Positions 53,207-62,620 of a stretch of DNA of 64,000 nt are shown in pieces (the first letter of the stretch is position 1; each line of letters begins with the position of its first letter). The DNA is taken from NCBI RefSeq assembly GCF_000802155.2, contig NZ_JQGJ02000004.1:434001-498000 (forward strand). Reading direction: 5' to 3'. Origin of the DNA: Pseudomonas frederiksbergensis. Lineage in GTDB: Bacteria; Pseudomonadota; Gammaproteobacteria; Pseudomonadales; Pseudomonadaceae. The notes beneath the pieces are model-generated. The model was not told the DNA's origin and did not search any database. It saw nothing but the letters and a program-made list of their open reading frames with translations. The position numbers were made by a program, and so were the translations under genes.

Positions 53207-54565
53207 ATGAATAGCCCAGCCAGAGATCTGCTGCAACGCCTGCGCCGTCGTCGCGCCGAACCTCGCACCGACATTGCCGATATCCTGCGTCATCACGCCG
53301 AACCGTTGCCCGCCGAGGACAGCCCGGCCTTTGGCGAGATGTTTGATCGCTTCGCCGATGCCAAGGTGGTGCTGATCGGCGAAGCCAGCCATGGCACCCA
53401 TGATTTCTACCGCACCCGCGCCGCCATCACCCGCCATCTGGTCGAGCATCATGGCTTCGGGATTGTGGCCGTCGAAGCCGACTGGCCCGATGCTGGTCAA
53501 GTCGACCGCTGCGTGCGCAATCTCGGGCCCTCGGCCTGGAAACAGCAGGCTTTCGCTCGGTTTCCAAGCTGGATGTGGCGCAATACGGATGTCCAGTCCT
53601 TCGTCCGCTGGCTGCGCGACTACAACCTCGGGCAGCCGGACGCTCGGCGCGTGGAGTTTCGTGGGCTGGACGTCTACAGCCTGCGGCACTCCATCGACGA
53701 GGTGCTCAACTACCTCGACAAGGCACATCCCCATCTGGCCCGTGATGCCCGGCATCGTTATGGCTGCCTGACGCCGTGGCACGACGAACCGGCGCTCTAC
53801 GGCCATTTTACCGAGCGCGGCAACCTGGCGACCTGCGAGGACGCGGTGGTCGAGCAGCTCAACACGTTGCTCGCCGAACGCCTCGATCCATTGATCAAGG
53901 ATGACGAAGGCTTCTTCAGCGCCATCCAGAATGCCCGGGTGGTGCGTGCTGCCGAGCAGTACTACCGAGCGATGTATCGCGGCGGCAAGTCTTCCTGGAA
54001 CCTGCGGGACCGGCATATGTTCGACACCCTGCAAAGCCTGTTGGAACACCGCGGGCCCGATGCGAAAGCGATTGTCTGGGCGCACAACTCCCACATCGGC
54101 AATGCCGCGGCGACGCGCATGGGTTGGGAAGGCGAATTCAATGTTGGCCAGTTGTGTCGCATGGCTTACGGCCGCGACGCGGTGCTGCTGGGCATGGGGA
54201 CCGACCATGGCAGCGTGGCGGCGGCCGATGACTGGGACTCGCCGATGAAAATCAAGCAGGTGCAGCCGGCATTGGCCGGCAGTTGGGAGCGGGAATTTCT
54301 CCAGGCGGGTGTCCGCGCATCACTGACAGATTGGCGGGCAAGTCCTGACGAGGCACTGTTGGACGCGTTGTCCGAGCCGCTGCTCGAACGCGCCATTGGC
54401 GTAATCTACCGCCCTGAAACCGAACGCCATAGCCATTATTTCGAAGCGGTCCTGGCCGAGCAGTTCGACGCCTGGCTCTGGTTCGAACAGACCGAAGCGG
54501 TCACGCCGCTGCCCACGCCTCACACCCTGGAGCATGAGGAGGATACCTTCCCGTTCGGCCTTTGA
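53207..54565 (+). CDS. Erythromycin esterase-family hydrolase
   Basis: This 452-aa protein has the family active-site segment VVLIGEASHGTHDFYRTRAA (Glu and His), AVEADWPDAGQVDR and KAIVWAHNSHIGNAAATRMG. Ere-type enzymes hydrolyse the macrolide lactone, but this longer chromosomal subfamily is widespread and mostly untested. It has no signal peptide. ATG 53207 has GAGG nine bases ahead; ATG 53192 is an alternative. Confidence 0.85.
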   Translation: MNSPARDLLQRLRRRRAEPRTDIADILRHHAEPLPAEDSPAFGEMFDRFADAKVVLIGEASHGTHDFYRTRAAITRHLVEHHGFGIVAVEADWPDAGQVDRCVRNLGPSAWKQQAFARFPSWMWRNTDVQSFVRWLRDYNLGQPDARRVEFRGLDVYSLRHSIDEVLNYLDKAHPHLARDARHRYGCLTPWHDEPALYGHFTERGNLATCEDAVVEQLNTLLAERLDPLIKDDEGFFSAIQNARVVRAAEQYYRAMYRGGKSSWNLRDRHMFDTLQSLLEHRGPDAKAIVWAHNSHIGNAAATRMGWEGEFNVGQLCRMAYGRDAVLLGMGTDHGSVAAADDWDSPMKIKQVQPALAGSWEREFLQAGVRASLTDWRASPDEALLDALSEPLLERAIGVIYRPETERHSHYFEAVLAEQFDAWLWFEQTEAVTPLPTPHTLEHEEDTFPFGL

Positions 54566-54701
54566 ACCCGGTGTGACGCGGTTGCGCTATGGGGCCGGTG
54601 GCCTAAGCTTCAGGGCAGGCAACTGCGGTATCGGGCGACTCTCGCGGAACAATCGCCGCCATGTGCAATCAGTACAGCGTAAATATCAAAAGGAGAGGCG
54701 C

Positions 54702-55250
54702 ATGCTTATTCGGTCGTTGACCTTCGCAACCTTGCTGGCCTTCGTCGGCCCCTTGTTCGCCGCTGACGGCGACTCACCCCTGGTGGCGGAGGTGGGCAAG
54801 ACCCGCCCCTTGATCATTATCGCGCCCAGCTCCGTCGATCCTGCATGGTCCAAGTTGAAAGCAGAGCTTGAAAAGCCAGAGGGCAAGCAGGGATTTTCCC
54901 AACGAAACATGATGCTCTACACCGTGTTCAACACCATCGGGCAACGGGATGGCAAGGATCTTGACCCGCAAAGCACCATGGCGCTGATCCGTTCCCTCAA
55001 GCTGGGCGCCGGTGCGCTGCCTAAGATCATCCTGGTGGGCAAGGATGGGGAAAAGAAGCTTGAGCATTCCGGCGAGATCAAACTGAGCGAGCTGTTCGAT
55101 ACCGTCGACAAATTGCCCTCTGCTGAAAAGGAAGCCGTGGTGCCAGCCCCGCCACCAGCGCCGGAACCCGAACCCGCTAAAGACGCAAAAGGTGCCAAAC
55201 CGGGTAAAGCGGCGAAACCTGCGCCCGCGCCGAAGGCGCTCGAGGACTAG
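54702..55250 (+). CDS. DUF4174-like exported protein
   Basis: This 182-aa protein has a signal peptide (residues 1-20, ending LFAA), a DUF4174-like thioredoxin-type domain (RPLIIIAPSSVDPAWSKLKA, then LPKIILVGKDGEKKLEHSGE) lacking a CxxC, and a low-complexity Ala/Pro/Lys tail from about residue 145. ATG 54702 follows AGGAGAGG. It stands alone; function is unknown. Confidence 0.78.
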   Translation: MLIRSLTFATLLAFVGPLFAADGDSPLVAEVGKTRPLIIIAPSSVDPAWSKLKAELEKPEGKQGFSQRNMMLYTVFNTIGQRDGKDLDPQSTMALIRSLKLGAGALPKIILVGKDGEKKLEHSGEIKLSELFDTVDKLPSAEKEAVVPAPPPAPEPEPAKDAKGAKPGKAAKPAPAPKALED

Positions 55251-55263
55251 CGACAAGGTCTTG

Positions 55264-55292
55264 CGTGGCGAGGGAGCAGGCTCCCGCGCCAC
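55264..55292. repeat. REP-type hairpin
   Basis: GTGGCGAGGGAGCAGGCTCC followed by CGCGCCACC is a Pseudomonas REP inverted repeat between two convergent genes. Confidence 0.7.
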
Positions 55293-55304
55293 CAAAAGCG
55301 GACC

Positions 55305-56453
55305 TCATTGCTGTTCCAAGGCCGCCAGGATTTTGTGCGCGGCCTTTATTCTTTCTTCGATCGGGTAGTTCTTGTTCGCCAGGATCACGATCCCCAAATC
55401 CTTTCCAGACACAAACGCGGCATAGGCGCCAAAGCCGTTGGTTGAGCCTGTCTTGTTGATCCAGCTGCCGTCCGGCGCCGGGCGGGGCGGGCTGAGCGCT
55501 TCGACTTTTTGTGGGGTCAGGGCCATCTGCGGTGTATTGCCGGCGAGCAAATCCTCCAGGGTGAACGGGGCGGGGTAGAACTCCCAGCCCAGGCCCTGGT
55601 TCATCTGGCCAACCCGATAGAAACCCGTATGGGTCGTGGCGATGGCTTGTTTCAAGGGCTCGTCCAGCGTTTGCGGTCGCAGGTTGGCCTCGACGAAACG
55701 AATCAGGTCCGCTGAGCTGGTCTTTACCCCGTACGCCTCGGAATCCAGGGCACCAGGTCCGACGCGCACGGGCTTGCCATCCTTCGCGTAACCCTGGGCG
55801 TATCGACCCAGTTGATCTTGCGGAACCCGTACGTAGCTGCGCTTGAGACCCAGCCCAGGCATCAATGTCTGCTGCATGACATCATCGAAAGGCTGTCCCA
55901 GGCTTCGGGCCGCCAGATAGCCGAACAGGCCGATGCTCGGGTTCGAATAAAGCCGCTGGGTGCTGGCCGGGTAGAGGGGCTTCCAGGCCTGGTAATAGCT
56001 GAACATCCGGTCGGGATGGTCGGCATCATCGGGAAACTGCAGAGGCAGGCCGCCGGCGCTGTAGGTGGCTAGGTCCAGCAGGCGCACGTTTTCAAGGGCA
56101 CTGCCGCGCAATTCGGGGGCATGGCCGCCGACGGAGTCCGACAGTTGCAACTTGCCTTGGGCCTGGGCATAGGCGCCGAGCGTTGCGGTAAAGGTCTTGC
56201 TGACTGAACCGACTTCGAACAGGGTCTGGTCGGTCACGGTCTTGCGGGTGTCCTTGGAGGCAACGCCATAATTGAAAAACTGCCGCTGGCCGTTGTGGGT
56301 GATCGCCACCGCCATGCCCGCGATGTCCTGCTGTTTCATCAGGGGCTGGATAACTGCATTGACCGTTTCTTCAATGCGCTCCTGGGCAAAGCCCACGGAC
56401 GTCCCACAGAACAGGAAAAAAATCCCGGCAAGTGTCGTTTTGGCGATGTGCAT
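55305..56453 (-). CDS. ampC: Class C beta-lactamase
   Basis: This 382-aa serine beta-lactamase has a signal peptide (residues 1-23, ending GFA) and the class C signature motifs: SVSK (nucleophile Ser and Lys), YSN, and KTGSTNG near the C-terminus. It hydrolyses cephalosporins in the periplasm. No ampR regulator is adjacent in this window. The length is normal for AmpC. Confidence 0.93.
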   Translation of the reverse strand: MHIAKTTLAGIFFLFCGTSVGFAQERIEETVNAVIQPLMKQQDIAGMAVAITHNGQRQFFNYGVASKDTRKTVTDQTLFEVGSVSKTFTATLGAYAQAQGKLQLSDSVGGHAPELRGSALENVRLLDLATYSAGGLPLQFPDDADHPDRMFSYYQAWKPLYPASTQRLYSNPSIGLFGYLAARSLGQPFDDVMQQTLMPGLGLKRSYVRVPQDQLGRYAQGYAKDGKPVRVGPGALDSEAYGVKTSSADLIRFVEANLRPQTLDEPLKQAIATTHTGFYRVGQMNQGLGWEFYPAPFTLEDLLAGNTPQMALTPQKVEALSPPRPAPDGSWINKTGSTNGFGAYAAFVSGKDLGIVILANKNYPIEERIKAAHKILAALEQQ

Positions 56454-56549
56454 GATGGACAGCTCTCGTTGGCCTTCCTTGAGGGATGGTCAATCTAGGG
56501 CGTTTTTGGTTGCCCGGCAATCCGAAGCCATGGGCAGCAGGCTTGCTTC

Positions 56550-56586
56550 GGAGTGCTCCCACAGGGCTGTGGGAGCGTTCCCACAA
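56550..56586. repeat. REP-type hairpin
   Basis: GTGCTCCCACAGGGCTGTGG followed by GAGCGTTCCCAC contains nested inverted CTCCCACAG / CTGTGGGAG arms. It lies between ampC and the divergent peroxidase gene. Confidence 0.65.
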
Positions 56587-56673
56587 AATGGCTCGGTTTC
56601 CCGAGGCCTCAAGCCAAACGACACAAAGCGGCGGCCGCCGGGTAAACTCGCGGCTCTTTCTGAAGGAGTTCCC

Positions 56674-57552
56674 ATGAGTTACTACCAGCCCGGCATTCTC
56701 GCCACCCCTGTTCCGCCTCAGGCTCGTCATCTGTTTTTTGCCCTGGAATCGGTCGAGGCACTGCCGGCTGCGATCGATAAGTTGCTGCTGCAGTTGGATG
56801 GCCGTGCGGTTGTCGGCTTCGGTGAGTCGCTGGTGCAGGCCTTGGGGGCTCAGGTTGAAGGTTTGCGGGCGTTTCCTGCGTTGGCCGGGGTCGGCGTGGA
56901 TAACCCGTCGACCCAGCACGCGCTCTGGTGCTGGTTGCATGGCGAGGACCGGGGCGAGTTGATGCACCGCAGTCGCGCCCTTGAAGCGGCGCTGGCACCG
57001 GCCCTGCGCCTGGTGCAGATGAACGAAACCTTCCGCCATATGACCGGCCATGACCTGACCGGCTACGAAGATGGCACCGAAAACCCCCACGATGAAGCGG
57101 CGATCGCTGCCGCCCTGGCCCAGGGTGTCGATGGATTGCGCGGTGGCAGCTTCGCCGCGATCCAGCAATGGCAGCACGACCTGGACGGATTTGCCGCGAT
57201 GCAACCCCATGAGCGCGACAACATCATGGGCCGGCGCCTAAGCGACAACGAAGAAATCGAAGAGGCGCCGGAGTCGGCCCACGTCAAGCGTACTGCCCAG
57301 GAGAGCTTTGCCCCGGAGGCCTTCGTCGTACGCCGTTCCATGCCGTGGATCGAAGGTGATCGTGCTGGCCTGATGTTCCTGGCGTTCGGTTTCTCCCTGG
57401 ACGCATTCGAGGCGCAACTGCGCCGCATGAGCGGCCTCGAAGACGGCATCACAGATGGCTTGTACCGCATGAGCCGGCCGATTACCGGCGGCTATTACTG
57501 GTGCCCACCGCTGCTGGACGGGCGCTTGGACCTGCGCGCGCTGGCCCGCTAG
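56674..57552 (+). CDS. DyP-type peroxidase (YfeX-like)
   Basis: This 292-aa heme peroxidase has the DyP family GxxDG motif as GYEDGTENPHDE and the heme-binding His/Arg region around VVRRSMPWIEGDRAGLMFLA. The N-terminus PGILATPVPPQARHLFFALE matches the cytoplasmic YfeX subgroup. It oxidises dyes, porphyrinogens and similar substrates with H2O2. ATG 56674 follows AAGGAG. Longer frames upstream overlap ampC antisense and are rejected. Confidence 0.92.
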   Translation: MSYYQPGILATPVPPQARHLFFALESVEALPAAIDKLLLQLDGRAVVGFGESLVQALGAQVEGLRAFPALAGVGVDNPSTQHALWCWLHGEDRGELMHRSRALEAALAPALRLVQMNETFRHMTGHDLTGYEDGTENPHDEAAIAAALAQGVDGLRGGSFAAIQQWQHDLDGFAAMQPHERDNIMGRRLSDNEEIEEAPESAHVKRTAQESFAPEAFVVRRSMPWIEGDRAGLMFLAFGFSLDAFEAQLRRMSGLEDGITDGLYRMSRPITGGYYWCPPLLDGRLDLRALAR

Positions 57553-57650
57553 GGCGTGCCACCGCCCCGGTAAGCGAGCCGCGTTGTGCAAAACGTCGGG
57601 TCAACGCTATTCTTGGGCCCGACGTGTTTGCGTGGAACGGGAGAGCAAGC

Positions 57651-58397
57651 GTGGATAAAGTCATCGTCATCACCGGTGGCGGACGCGGAATCGGGGCGGC
57701 CACGGCGCTGTTGGCGGCCGACCTGGGCTATCGGATCTGCATCAATTACCAGTCCGATGAAAACGCGGCCCAGGACGTGCTCGAACAGGTCCGGGCCAAA
57801 GGCGCGCAAGCCATTGCGGTGCGGGCCGACGTGAGCATCGAAGATGAGGTGGTCGGCCTGTTCAACCGCGTTGACGCCGAACTGGGCCGCGTTACCGCCC
57901 TGGTGAATAACGCCGGTACGGTCGCCCACAAGTCCCGGCTCGATGAAATGTCTGAGTTCCGCATCCTCAAGATCATGAAGACCAATGTGTTGGGGCCGAT
58001 CCTGTGCGCCAAGCATGCGGTGCTGCGCATGTCGCCCCGGCATGGCGGGCAGGGTGGCAGCATCGTCAACGTCTCGTCGGTTGCCGCCCGCTTGGGCGCA
58101 CCGTCGGAATATGTCGACTACGCGGCCTCCAAGGGAGCGCTGGACACCTTCACCGTCGGCCTGTCAAAGGAGGTCGCCGGCGAGGGCATTCGCGTCAACG
58201 CGGTCCGTCCGGGCTATATCTACACCGATTTCCACGCCCTGAGCGGCGATCCGGACCGGGTCAGCAAACTCGAATCGGCGATTCCCATGGCCCGGGGCGG
58301 GCGTCCGGACGAAGTGGCCGAAGCGATCATCTGGTTGCTGTCGGACAAGGCTTCGTATGCGACCGGGACGTTTGTGGACCTTGGTGGTGGGCGCTGA
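57651..58397 (+). CDS. Short-chain dehydrogenase/reductase
   Basis: This 248-aa SDR has the cofactor motif ITGGGRGIGAATALLAADLG (TGxxxGxG), NNAGT, catalytic Ser in NVSSVAARLG, and YVDYAASKGALD (YxxxK). The acidic/neutral residue after beta-2 (NYQSDE) suggests NADP preference. It starts at GTG 57651 behind GGGAGAG, 98 bp after the peroxidase. The substrate is unknown. Confidence 0.88.
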   Translation: MDKVIVITGGGRGIGAATALLAADLGYRICINYQSDENAAQDVLEQVRAKGAQAIAVRADVSIEDEVVGLFNRVDAELGRVTALVNNAGTVAHKSRLDEMSEFRILKIMKTNVLGPILCAKHAVLRMSPRHGGQGGSIVNVSSVAARLGAPSEYVDYAASKGALDTFTVGLSKEVAGEGIRVNAVRPGYIYTDFHALSGDPDRVSKLESAIPMARGGRPDEVAEAIIWLLSDKASYATGTFVDLGGGR

Positions 58398-58427
58398 TTT
58401 TCAGCCATTCGTAGTCAGTGCCGCCTA

Positions 58428-58495
58428 TTCGAGAGCAGGCTCGCCCACATGTTGAACGCGGTCCCTGTGTGCGAGCCTGCTCGCAAAGACAACCT
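58428..58495. repeat. Inverted REP doublet
   Basis: CGAGAGCAGGCTCGCCCACA and, inverted, TGTGTGCGAGCCTGCTCGCA flank about 25 bp, forming a long hairpin between two convergent genes. Confidence 0.75.
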
Positions 58496-58512
58496 CAAGG
58501 ACGACATCGCGC

Positions 58513-59922
58513 TCAGAACGAGCGAACAATCCGCCCCAACGTCTCCATGGCTTTTTCCGAGACTTCGGTCCAAGGCCCGCCATAGTTCAGCCGAATGCAA
58601 TTCCGGAAACGCCGGGTCGGTGAGAAGATCGGCCCGGGCGCGATGCTGATGCCTTGCGCCAATGCCATCTGGAACAGCTTCAGCGAGTCGATCTGTTCCG
58701 GCAGTTCCAGCCAGAGGAAGTAACCGCCCGCCGGCTGGCTGACGCGGGTCTGGTCCGGGAAATAACGGCCGATGGCGGCAAGCATCGCACTCTGCTGTTC
58801 TTCCAGGGCATAGCGCAACTTGCGCAGGTGCCGGTCGTAGCCGCCATGTTGCAGGTAGTCGGCGATCGCGGCCTGGGCTGGCATCGAGGCGCACAGCGAG
58901 GTCATCAGCTTGAGCCGTTCGATCTTCTGCGCGTAGCGCCCGGCGGCGACCCAGCCGATGCGATAACCCGGGGCCAGGCTCTTGGCGAACGAGCCGCAAT
59001 GCATCACCAACCCTTCGGTGTCGAAGGCCTTGGCCGGTTTGGGGGCCTGCTGGCCGTAATAGAGTTCGGCATAGACGTCGTCCTCGATCAGCGGAACCTG
59101 ATGTCGGCGCAACAGTTCCACCAACGCCTGTTTGCGCGCTTCGGGCATGGTCGCGCCCATGGGATTCTGGAAGCTGGTCATGCACCAGCAGGCCTTGATT
59201 GGATGGCGCGCGAGGGTCTGTTCCAGTACCTCCAGGTCAATGCCGTCACGCGGATGAACCGGAATTTCCACGGCCTTGAGCTTCAGCCGTTCCAGTATTT
59301 GGAGGCTGGCGTAGAACGCGGGAGCTTCGATCGCCACCAGGTCGCCCGGCTCGGTCACGGCCTGCAGGCACAGGTTCAAGGCTTCCAGGGCACCGTTGGT
59401 AATCAACAGTTCCTCCATGGGCAACATCAGCCCGCCGATCATGTAGCGCAAGGCGATCTGGCGGCGCAGTTGCGGATTGCCCGGGGACATGTCGGTGACC
59501 ACCACGCGCGGGTCCATGTCCCGGGTGGCGCTGGACAACGAGCGGGACAGTCGCTGTAGCGGAAACAGCGTGGGACTGGGGAACGCCGAGCCGAATGGCA
59601 CGGTGGCGGGATCCTTGATCGAATCGAGCACCGAAAACACCAGTTCGCTGACGTCGACTGCCGTGGATTCGTGCACCTGGTTGCTGACGACAGGTTCGCA
59701 GAACGGGCGCGGCGCATGATTGTTGACGAAGTAGCCGGAGCGCGGCCGGGCCCGGATGAGTCCGCGTCGCTCCAGCAGGTAATAGGCCTGGAACACAGTG
59801 GATGGACTGACACCATAAGTCTGGCTGGCGTAGCGCACCGACGGCACCCGCTGGCCCGGCCCGAGCATGCCGGAGCGGATCAGTTCAGCGATGTCATCGG
59901 CAAATTTTTCGTAGCGTTTCAT
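58513..59922 (-). CDS. MocR/GntR-type regulator with aminotransferase domain
   Basis: This 469-aa protein has a GntR winged helix (residues 1-75, LGPGQRVPSVRYASQTYGVS) fused to a fold-type I aminotransferase domain (about residues 110-465). The PLP lysine is in CGSFAKSLAPGYRIGW, with EDDVYAELYYG upstream. MocR proteins use PLP or an amino acid as ligand to control vitamin B6 or amine genes. ATG 59922 is the family start; a longer frame reaches 59988. It sits 75 bp downstream of ccoG; the target is unknown. Confidence 0.88.
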   Translation of the reverse strand: MKRYEKFADDIAELIRSGMLGPGQRVPSVRYASQTYGVSPSTVFQAYYLLERRGLIRARPRSGYFVNNHAPRPFCEPVVSNQVHESTAVDVSELVFSVLDSIKDPATVPFGSAFPSPTLFPLQRLSRSLSSATRDMDPRVVVTDMSPGNPQLRRQIALRYMIGGLMLPMEELLITNGALEALNLCLQAVTEPGDLVAIEAPAFYASLQILERLKLKAVEIPVHPRDGIDLEVLEQTLARHPIKACWCMTSFQNPMGATMPEARKQALVELLRRHQVPLIEDDVYAELYYGQQAPKPAKAFDTEGLVMHCGSFAKSLAPGYRIGWVAAGRYAQKIERLKLMTSLCASMPAQAAIADYLQHGGYDRHLRKLRYALEEQQSAMLAAIGRYFPDQTRVSQPAGGYFLWLELPEQIDSLKLFQMALAQGISIAPGPIFSPTRRFRNCIRLNYGGPWTEVSEKAMETLGRIVRSF

Positions 59923-59997
59923 GGCGGGTCCGGTCATGAGGGACGTTGCACCTGTGCAACCAGGCATGGTCTCACAGGTGCTCGGCATCTTACGGGT

Positions 59998-61410
59998 TCA
60001 GCGGTTCATCGGTGCGACAAAACGGCTCTTGGCCACGCTATAGACTTGCAGCTGGTCACTGTCGGCGACCTTGAAGGTCATCTCCTGGGAACCGCTCCGG
60101 GGCCGTTCGCTGAGCATCGCCACCGATACCGGTACGTCGACGATTTCCCCCGGCGCCAGGCTCAGGTGTGTCTTGCCCTGCAGGACGAAGCCGTCGCCGT
60201 CTACCAAGGACAACTCGTACGCCTGGTGTTGCTGGGTTTTGTTGATGACTTTCAGGCTGTAGATGTTCTCGATCTGGCCCTGGCTGTTTTCACGGAACAG
60301 CCCACGGTCCTTGCTGACGTCCAGCGACACCATCGGGCGCTCCGCCAGCGCCACCGCCAGGGCACCGATCATCACCAGCAATACCGCCGTGTAGCCCACC
60401 AGCCGTGGCCGCAGCAGATGAGTCTTGCCCCCTTGCAGTTGGTGCTCGGAGGTGTATTTGATCAGGCCGCGTGCGTAGCCCATCTTGTCCATGATCGAGT
60501 CGCAGGCGTCGATGCACGCCGCGCAACCGATGCATTCCATTTGCAAGCCATCGCGGATATCGATGCCGGTGGGGCAGACCTGCACACACATCTGACAGTC
60601 TATGCAGTCGCCCAACCCGACATTGGCGGGATTCACCTCGCGCTTGCGCGGGCCGCGAATTTCGCCACGGGCTACGTCATAGGAAATGGTCAACGTGTCC
60701 TTGTCGAACATCACGCTCTGGAATCGCGCATAGGGGCACATGTGCATGCACACCGCTTCGCGCAGCCAGCCGGCGTTGAGGTAAGTGGCCCCGGTGAAGA
60801 ACAGCACCCAGAACAGGCTGGCACCGCCGATTTGCAAGGTCAGCAGTTCCTCGGCCAGGGGACGTATCGGGGTGAAGTAACCCACGAATGTCAGGCCGGT
60901 GAGCAGGCTGATGGCGAGCCACAACGTGTGCTTGGCCGAGCGCCGCGCCAACTTGTTCAAGCCCCACGGCGCAGCCTGCAACTTGATGCGCTGGTTGCGT
61001 TCACCTTCGGTGACTTTCTCGACCCACATGAATATCCAGGTCCATGAGCTCTGCGGGCAGGTATAGCCGCACCACACGCGCCCGGCGAAAACGGTGATCG
61101 CAAACAGGCCGAACGCGGCGATGATCAGCAGGGCGGACAGGAGGATGAAATCCTGGGGCCAGAAGGTCGCGCCGAAGATGTGGAATTTGCTTTCGCTAAG
61201 GTCCCAGAGCACCGCCTGGCGACCGCCCCAGTTCAGCCATACCGTGCCGAAGAACAGCAAAAACAGCACACCGGCACCGCTGATGCGCAAGGTGCGGAAC
61301 ACGCCGGTGAAGCTGCGGGTATGGATCAGGTTGTCGGTGGTCCTGGCCTTGATCTTGTTGGGCGCGGGGTCGAATGTTTGTATCAGTTGGGCGGGGATTC
61401 TTTCGCTCAT
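59998..61410 (-). CDS. ccoG: Cytochrome c oxidase accessory protein CcoG (FixG/RdxA)
   Basis: This 470-aa membrane protein has about five transmembrane helices in its first 350 residues, a polyferredoxin section with two 4Fe-4S motifs (CIDCQMCVQVCP and CIGCAACIDACD), and a C-terminal Ig-like FixG domain. CcoG reduces Cu(II) for cbb3 oxidase assembly. The ccoNOPQ genes are not in the window. I found no convincing Anr/FNR box upstream. Confidence 0.93.
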   Translation of the reverse strand: MSERIPAQLIQTFDPAPNKIKARTTDNLIHTRSFTGVFRTLRISGAGVLFLLFFGTVWLNWGGRQAVLWDLSESKFHIFGATFWPQDFILLSALLIIAAFGLFAITVFAGRVWCGYTCPQSSWTWIFMWVEKVTEGERNQRIKLQAAPWGLNKLARRSAKHTLWLAISLLTGLTFVGYFTPIRPLAEELLTLQIGGASLFWVLFFTGATYLNAGWLREAVCMHMCPYARFQSVMFDKDTLTISYDVARGEIRGPRKREVNPANVGLGDCIDCQMCVQVCPTGIDIRDGLQMECIGCAACIDACDSIMDKMGYARGLIKYTSEHQLQGGKTHLLRPRLVGYTAVLLVMIGALAVALAERPMVSLDVSKDRGLFRENSQGQIENIYSLKVINKTQQHQAYELSLVDGDGFVLQGKTHLSLAPGEIVDVPVSVAMLSERPRSGSQEMTFKVADSDQLQVYSVAKSRFVAPMNR

Positions 61411-61548
61411 GGTCGGTCGCTCATCAGCCGCTATCTGGCCGGGGCACTATGACCATCGAACTGTTTGCATAACAGACTCAGGTGGATTGATAAAAACCGG
61501 ATCAGATGTCGTGGAGGCCTTGGTCTGCGACAGTTTGAAGCACCTTCT

Positions 61549-61598
61549 GGATTGGTGTGTAGATCCGTTCCTGCGGCAACGGATCTACACACCAATCC
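61549..61598. repeat. Perfect 21-bp inverted repeat
   Basis: The arm at 61549-61569 (GGATTGGTGTGTAGATCC plus GTT) is matched exactly by its reverse complement at 61578-61598, with an 8-base loop CCTGCGGC. No T-run follows on either strand, so it is not a classic terminator. It lies 20 bp past the DUF3203 stop and 140 bp upstream of ccoG. Confidence 0.9.
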
Positions 61599-61618
61599 CA
61601 GGATGAATCTAGAAACAA

Positions 61619-61855
61619 TCAGATAACCGATCCCCCATCCGTCGCCTTCAGATTCTGCCTCCCATCAACCGCCCCGGCCACGGTCAGGGCATCCACCTCC
61701 GCTTCAGTCAGGTAGACCCGCCCGCCATTGAGCTCCACGGCCGACATGGCCTTGTCCGGGTCGGTGATGATGGTCAGCTCGCTGGCCGGGCGTTGTTCCG
61801 AACCGTTGGGGGTGTCGAAATGACAGGTCCGGTTATCGTCGATACGTACAGTCAT
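61619..61855 (-). CDS. DUF3203 family small protein
   Basis: This 78-aa soluble protein matches the Pseudomonas DUF3203 family: a beta-rich protein with the segment VRIDDNRTCHFDTPNGSEQR and a C-terminal helix (YLTEAEVDALTVAGAVDGR). ATG 61855 follows AGGAAGGAG. It stands alone; function is unknown. Confidence 0.75.
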   Translation of the reverse strand: MTVRIDDNRTCHFDTPNGSEQRPASELTIITDPDKAMSAVELNGGRVYLTEAEVDALTVAGAVDGRQNLKATDGGSVI

Positions 61856-61986
61856 GGTACTGCTCCTTCCTGTATGTCTGAACGTTAGGCGTCAGCCGAC
61901 CGGCAGGGTTCTTCGTGGCTGATCAGCGGTCGCACGTCTCGCATCGCTTGCGGTCAATCGTTTATCGAGCGAAGAGAGGATGGTCC

Positions 61987-62487
61987 ATGGAATCGTGGTG
62001 GGATGAAGTCTGGATAACCCTGCAAGCGGAGTTCGCCGACATCACCGATGCCCAGCAAATGACGCGGGTCACGGTGCGCCTGGTGATGGCTGCACTGTTG
62101 GGGGGCATCCTGGGGTTCGAGCGTGAGCACAAGGGCAAGGCCGCCGGGGTGCGCACCCATATGCTGGTGGCGCTGGGCGCTGCGTTGTTCGTGCTGGTGC
62201 CGCAGATGTCCGGGTCCCAGGCTGACGCGATGAGCCGGGTGATACAGGGCGTCGTCGCCGGGATCGGTTTCCTCGGCGCAGGCACCATCCTGAAAAATAC
62301 CGACGGCGACGAAAGTCATGTCAAGGGACTGACCACCGCCGCAGGCCTGTGGATGACCGCCGCCATCGGCGTCGCCGCCGGGCTCGGCCGGGAGGCGACG
62401 GCGGTGCTCAGCACCGTGCTGGCGTTGGCGATTTTCAGTGTGATGCCGGTGATAGTGCGGGCGTTGGAGAAGGACGAGAAGTTGTAG
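61987..62487 (+). CDS. MgtC/SapB family membrane protein
   Basis: This 166-aa protein has about four transmembrane helices, with the family motifs LGGILGFEREHKGKAAGVRT and GIGFLGAGTILK followed by KGLTTAAGLWMTAAIGVAAG. MgtC-like proteins affect growth at low magnesium and ATP synthase activity. It lacks the long C-terminal soluble domain of virulence MgtC. ATG 61987 follows GAGAGGA. Confidence 0.88.
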   Translation: MESWWDEVWITLQAEFADITDAQQMTRVTVRLVMAALLGGILGFEREHKGKAAGVRTHMLVALGAALFVLVPQMSGSQADAMSRVIQGVVAGIGFLGAGTILKNTDGDESHVKGLTTAAGLWMTAAIGVAAGLGREATAVLSTVLALAIFSVMPVIVRALEKDEKL

Positions 62488-62517
62488 CCCGTCCACGAGC
62501 CAGGCTACGTATCCAAG

Positions 62518-62600
62518 CGAGCTAGCTCGCGATGGCGGCGAGCATTCCAGCATCTATGCTGAATGACGCGCCTCATTCGCGAGCAGGCTCGCTCCCACAA
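62518..62600. repeat. REP doublet
   Basis: GCGAGCTAGCTCGCGATGGC and, inverted, CGCGAGCAGGCTCGCTCCCA flank about 40 bp. It lies between the MgtC gene and the convergent proline-rich gene. Confidence 0.75.
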
Positions 62601-62620
62601 ATGATCCACCGGTCTGTCTA

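Noticed and set aside
61411..61548. TTGAT...ATCAG near 61484 as an Anr/FNR box for ccoG
   Set aside because: The half-sites are nine bases apart rather than four, so it does not fit the consensus.
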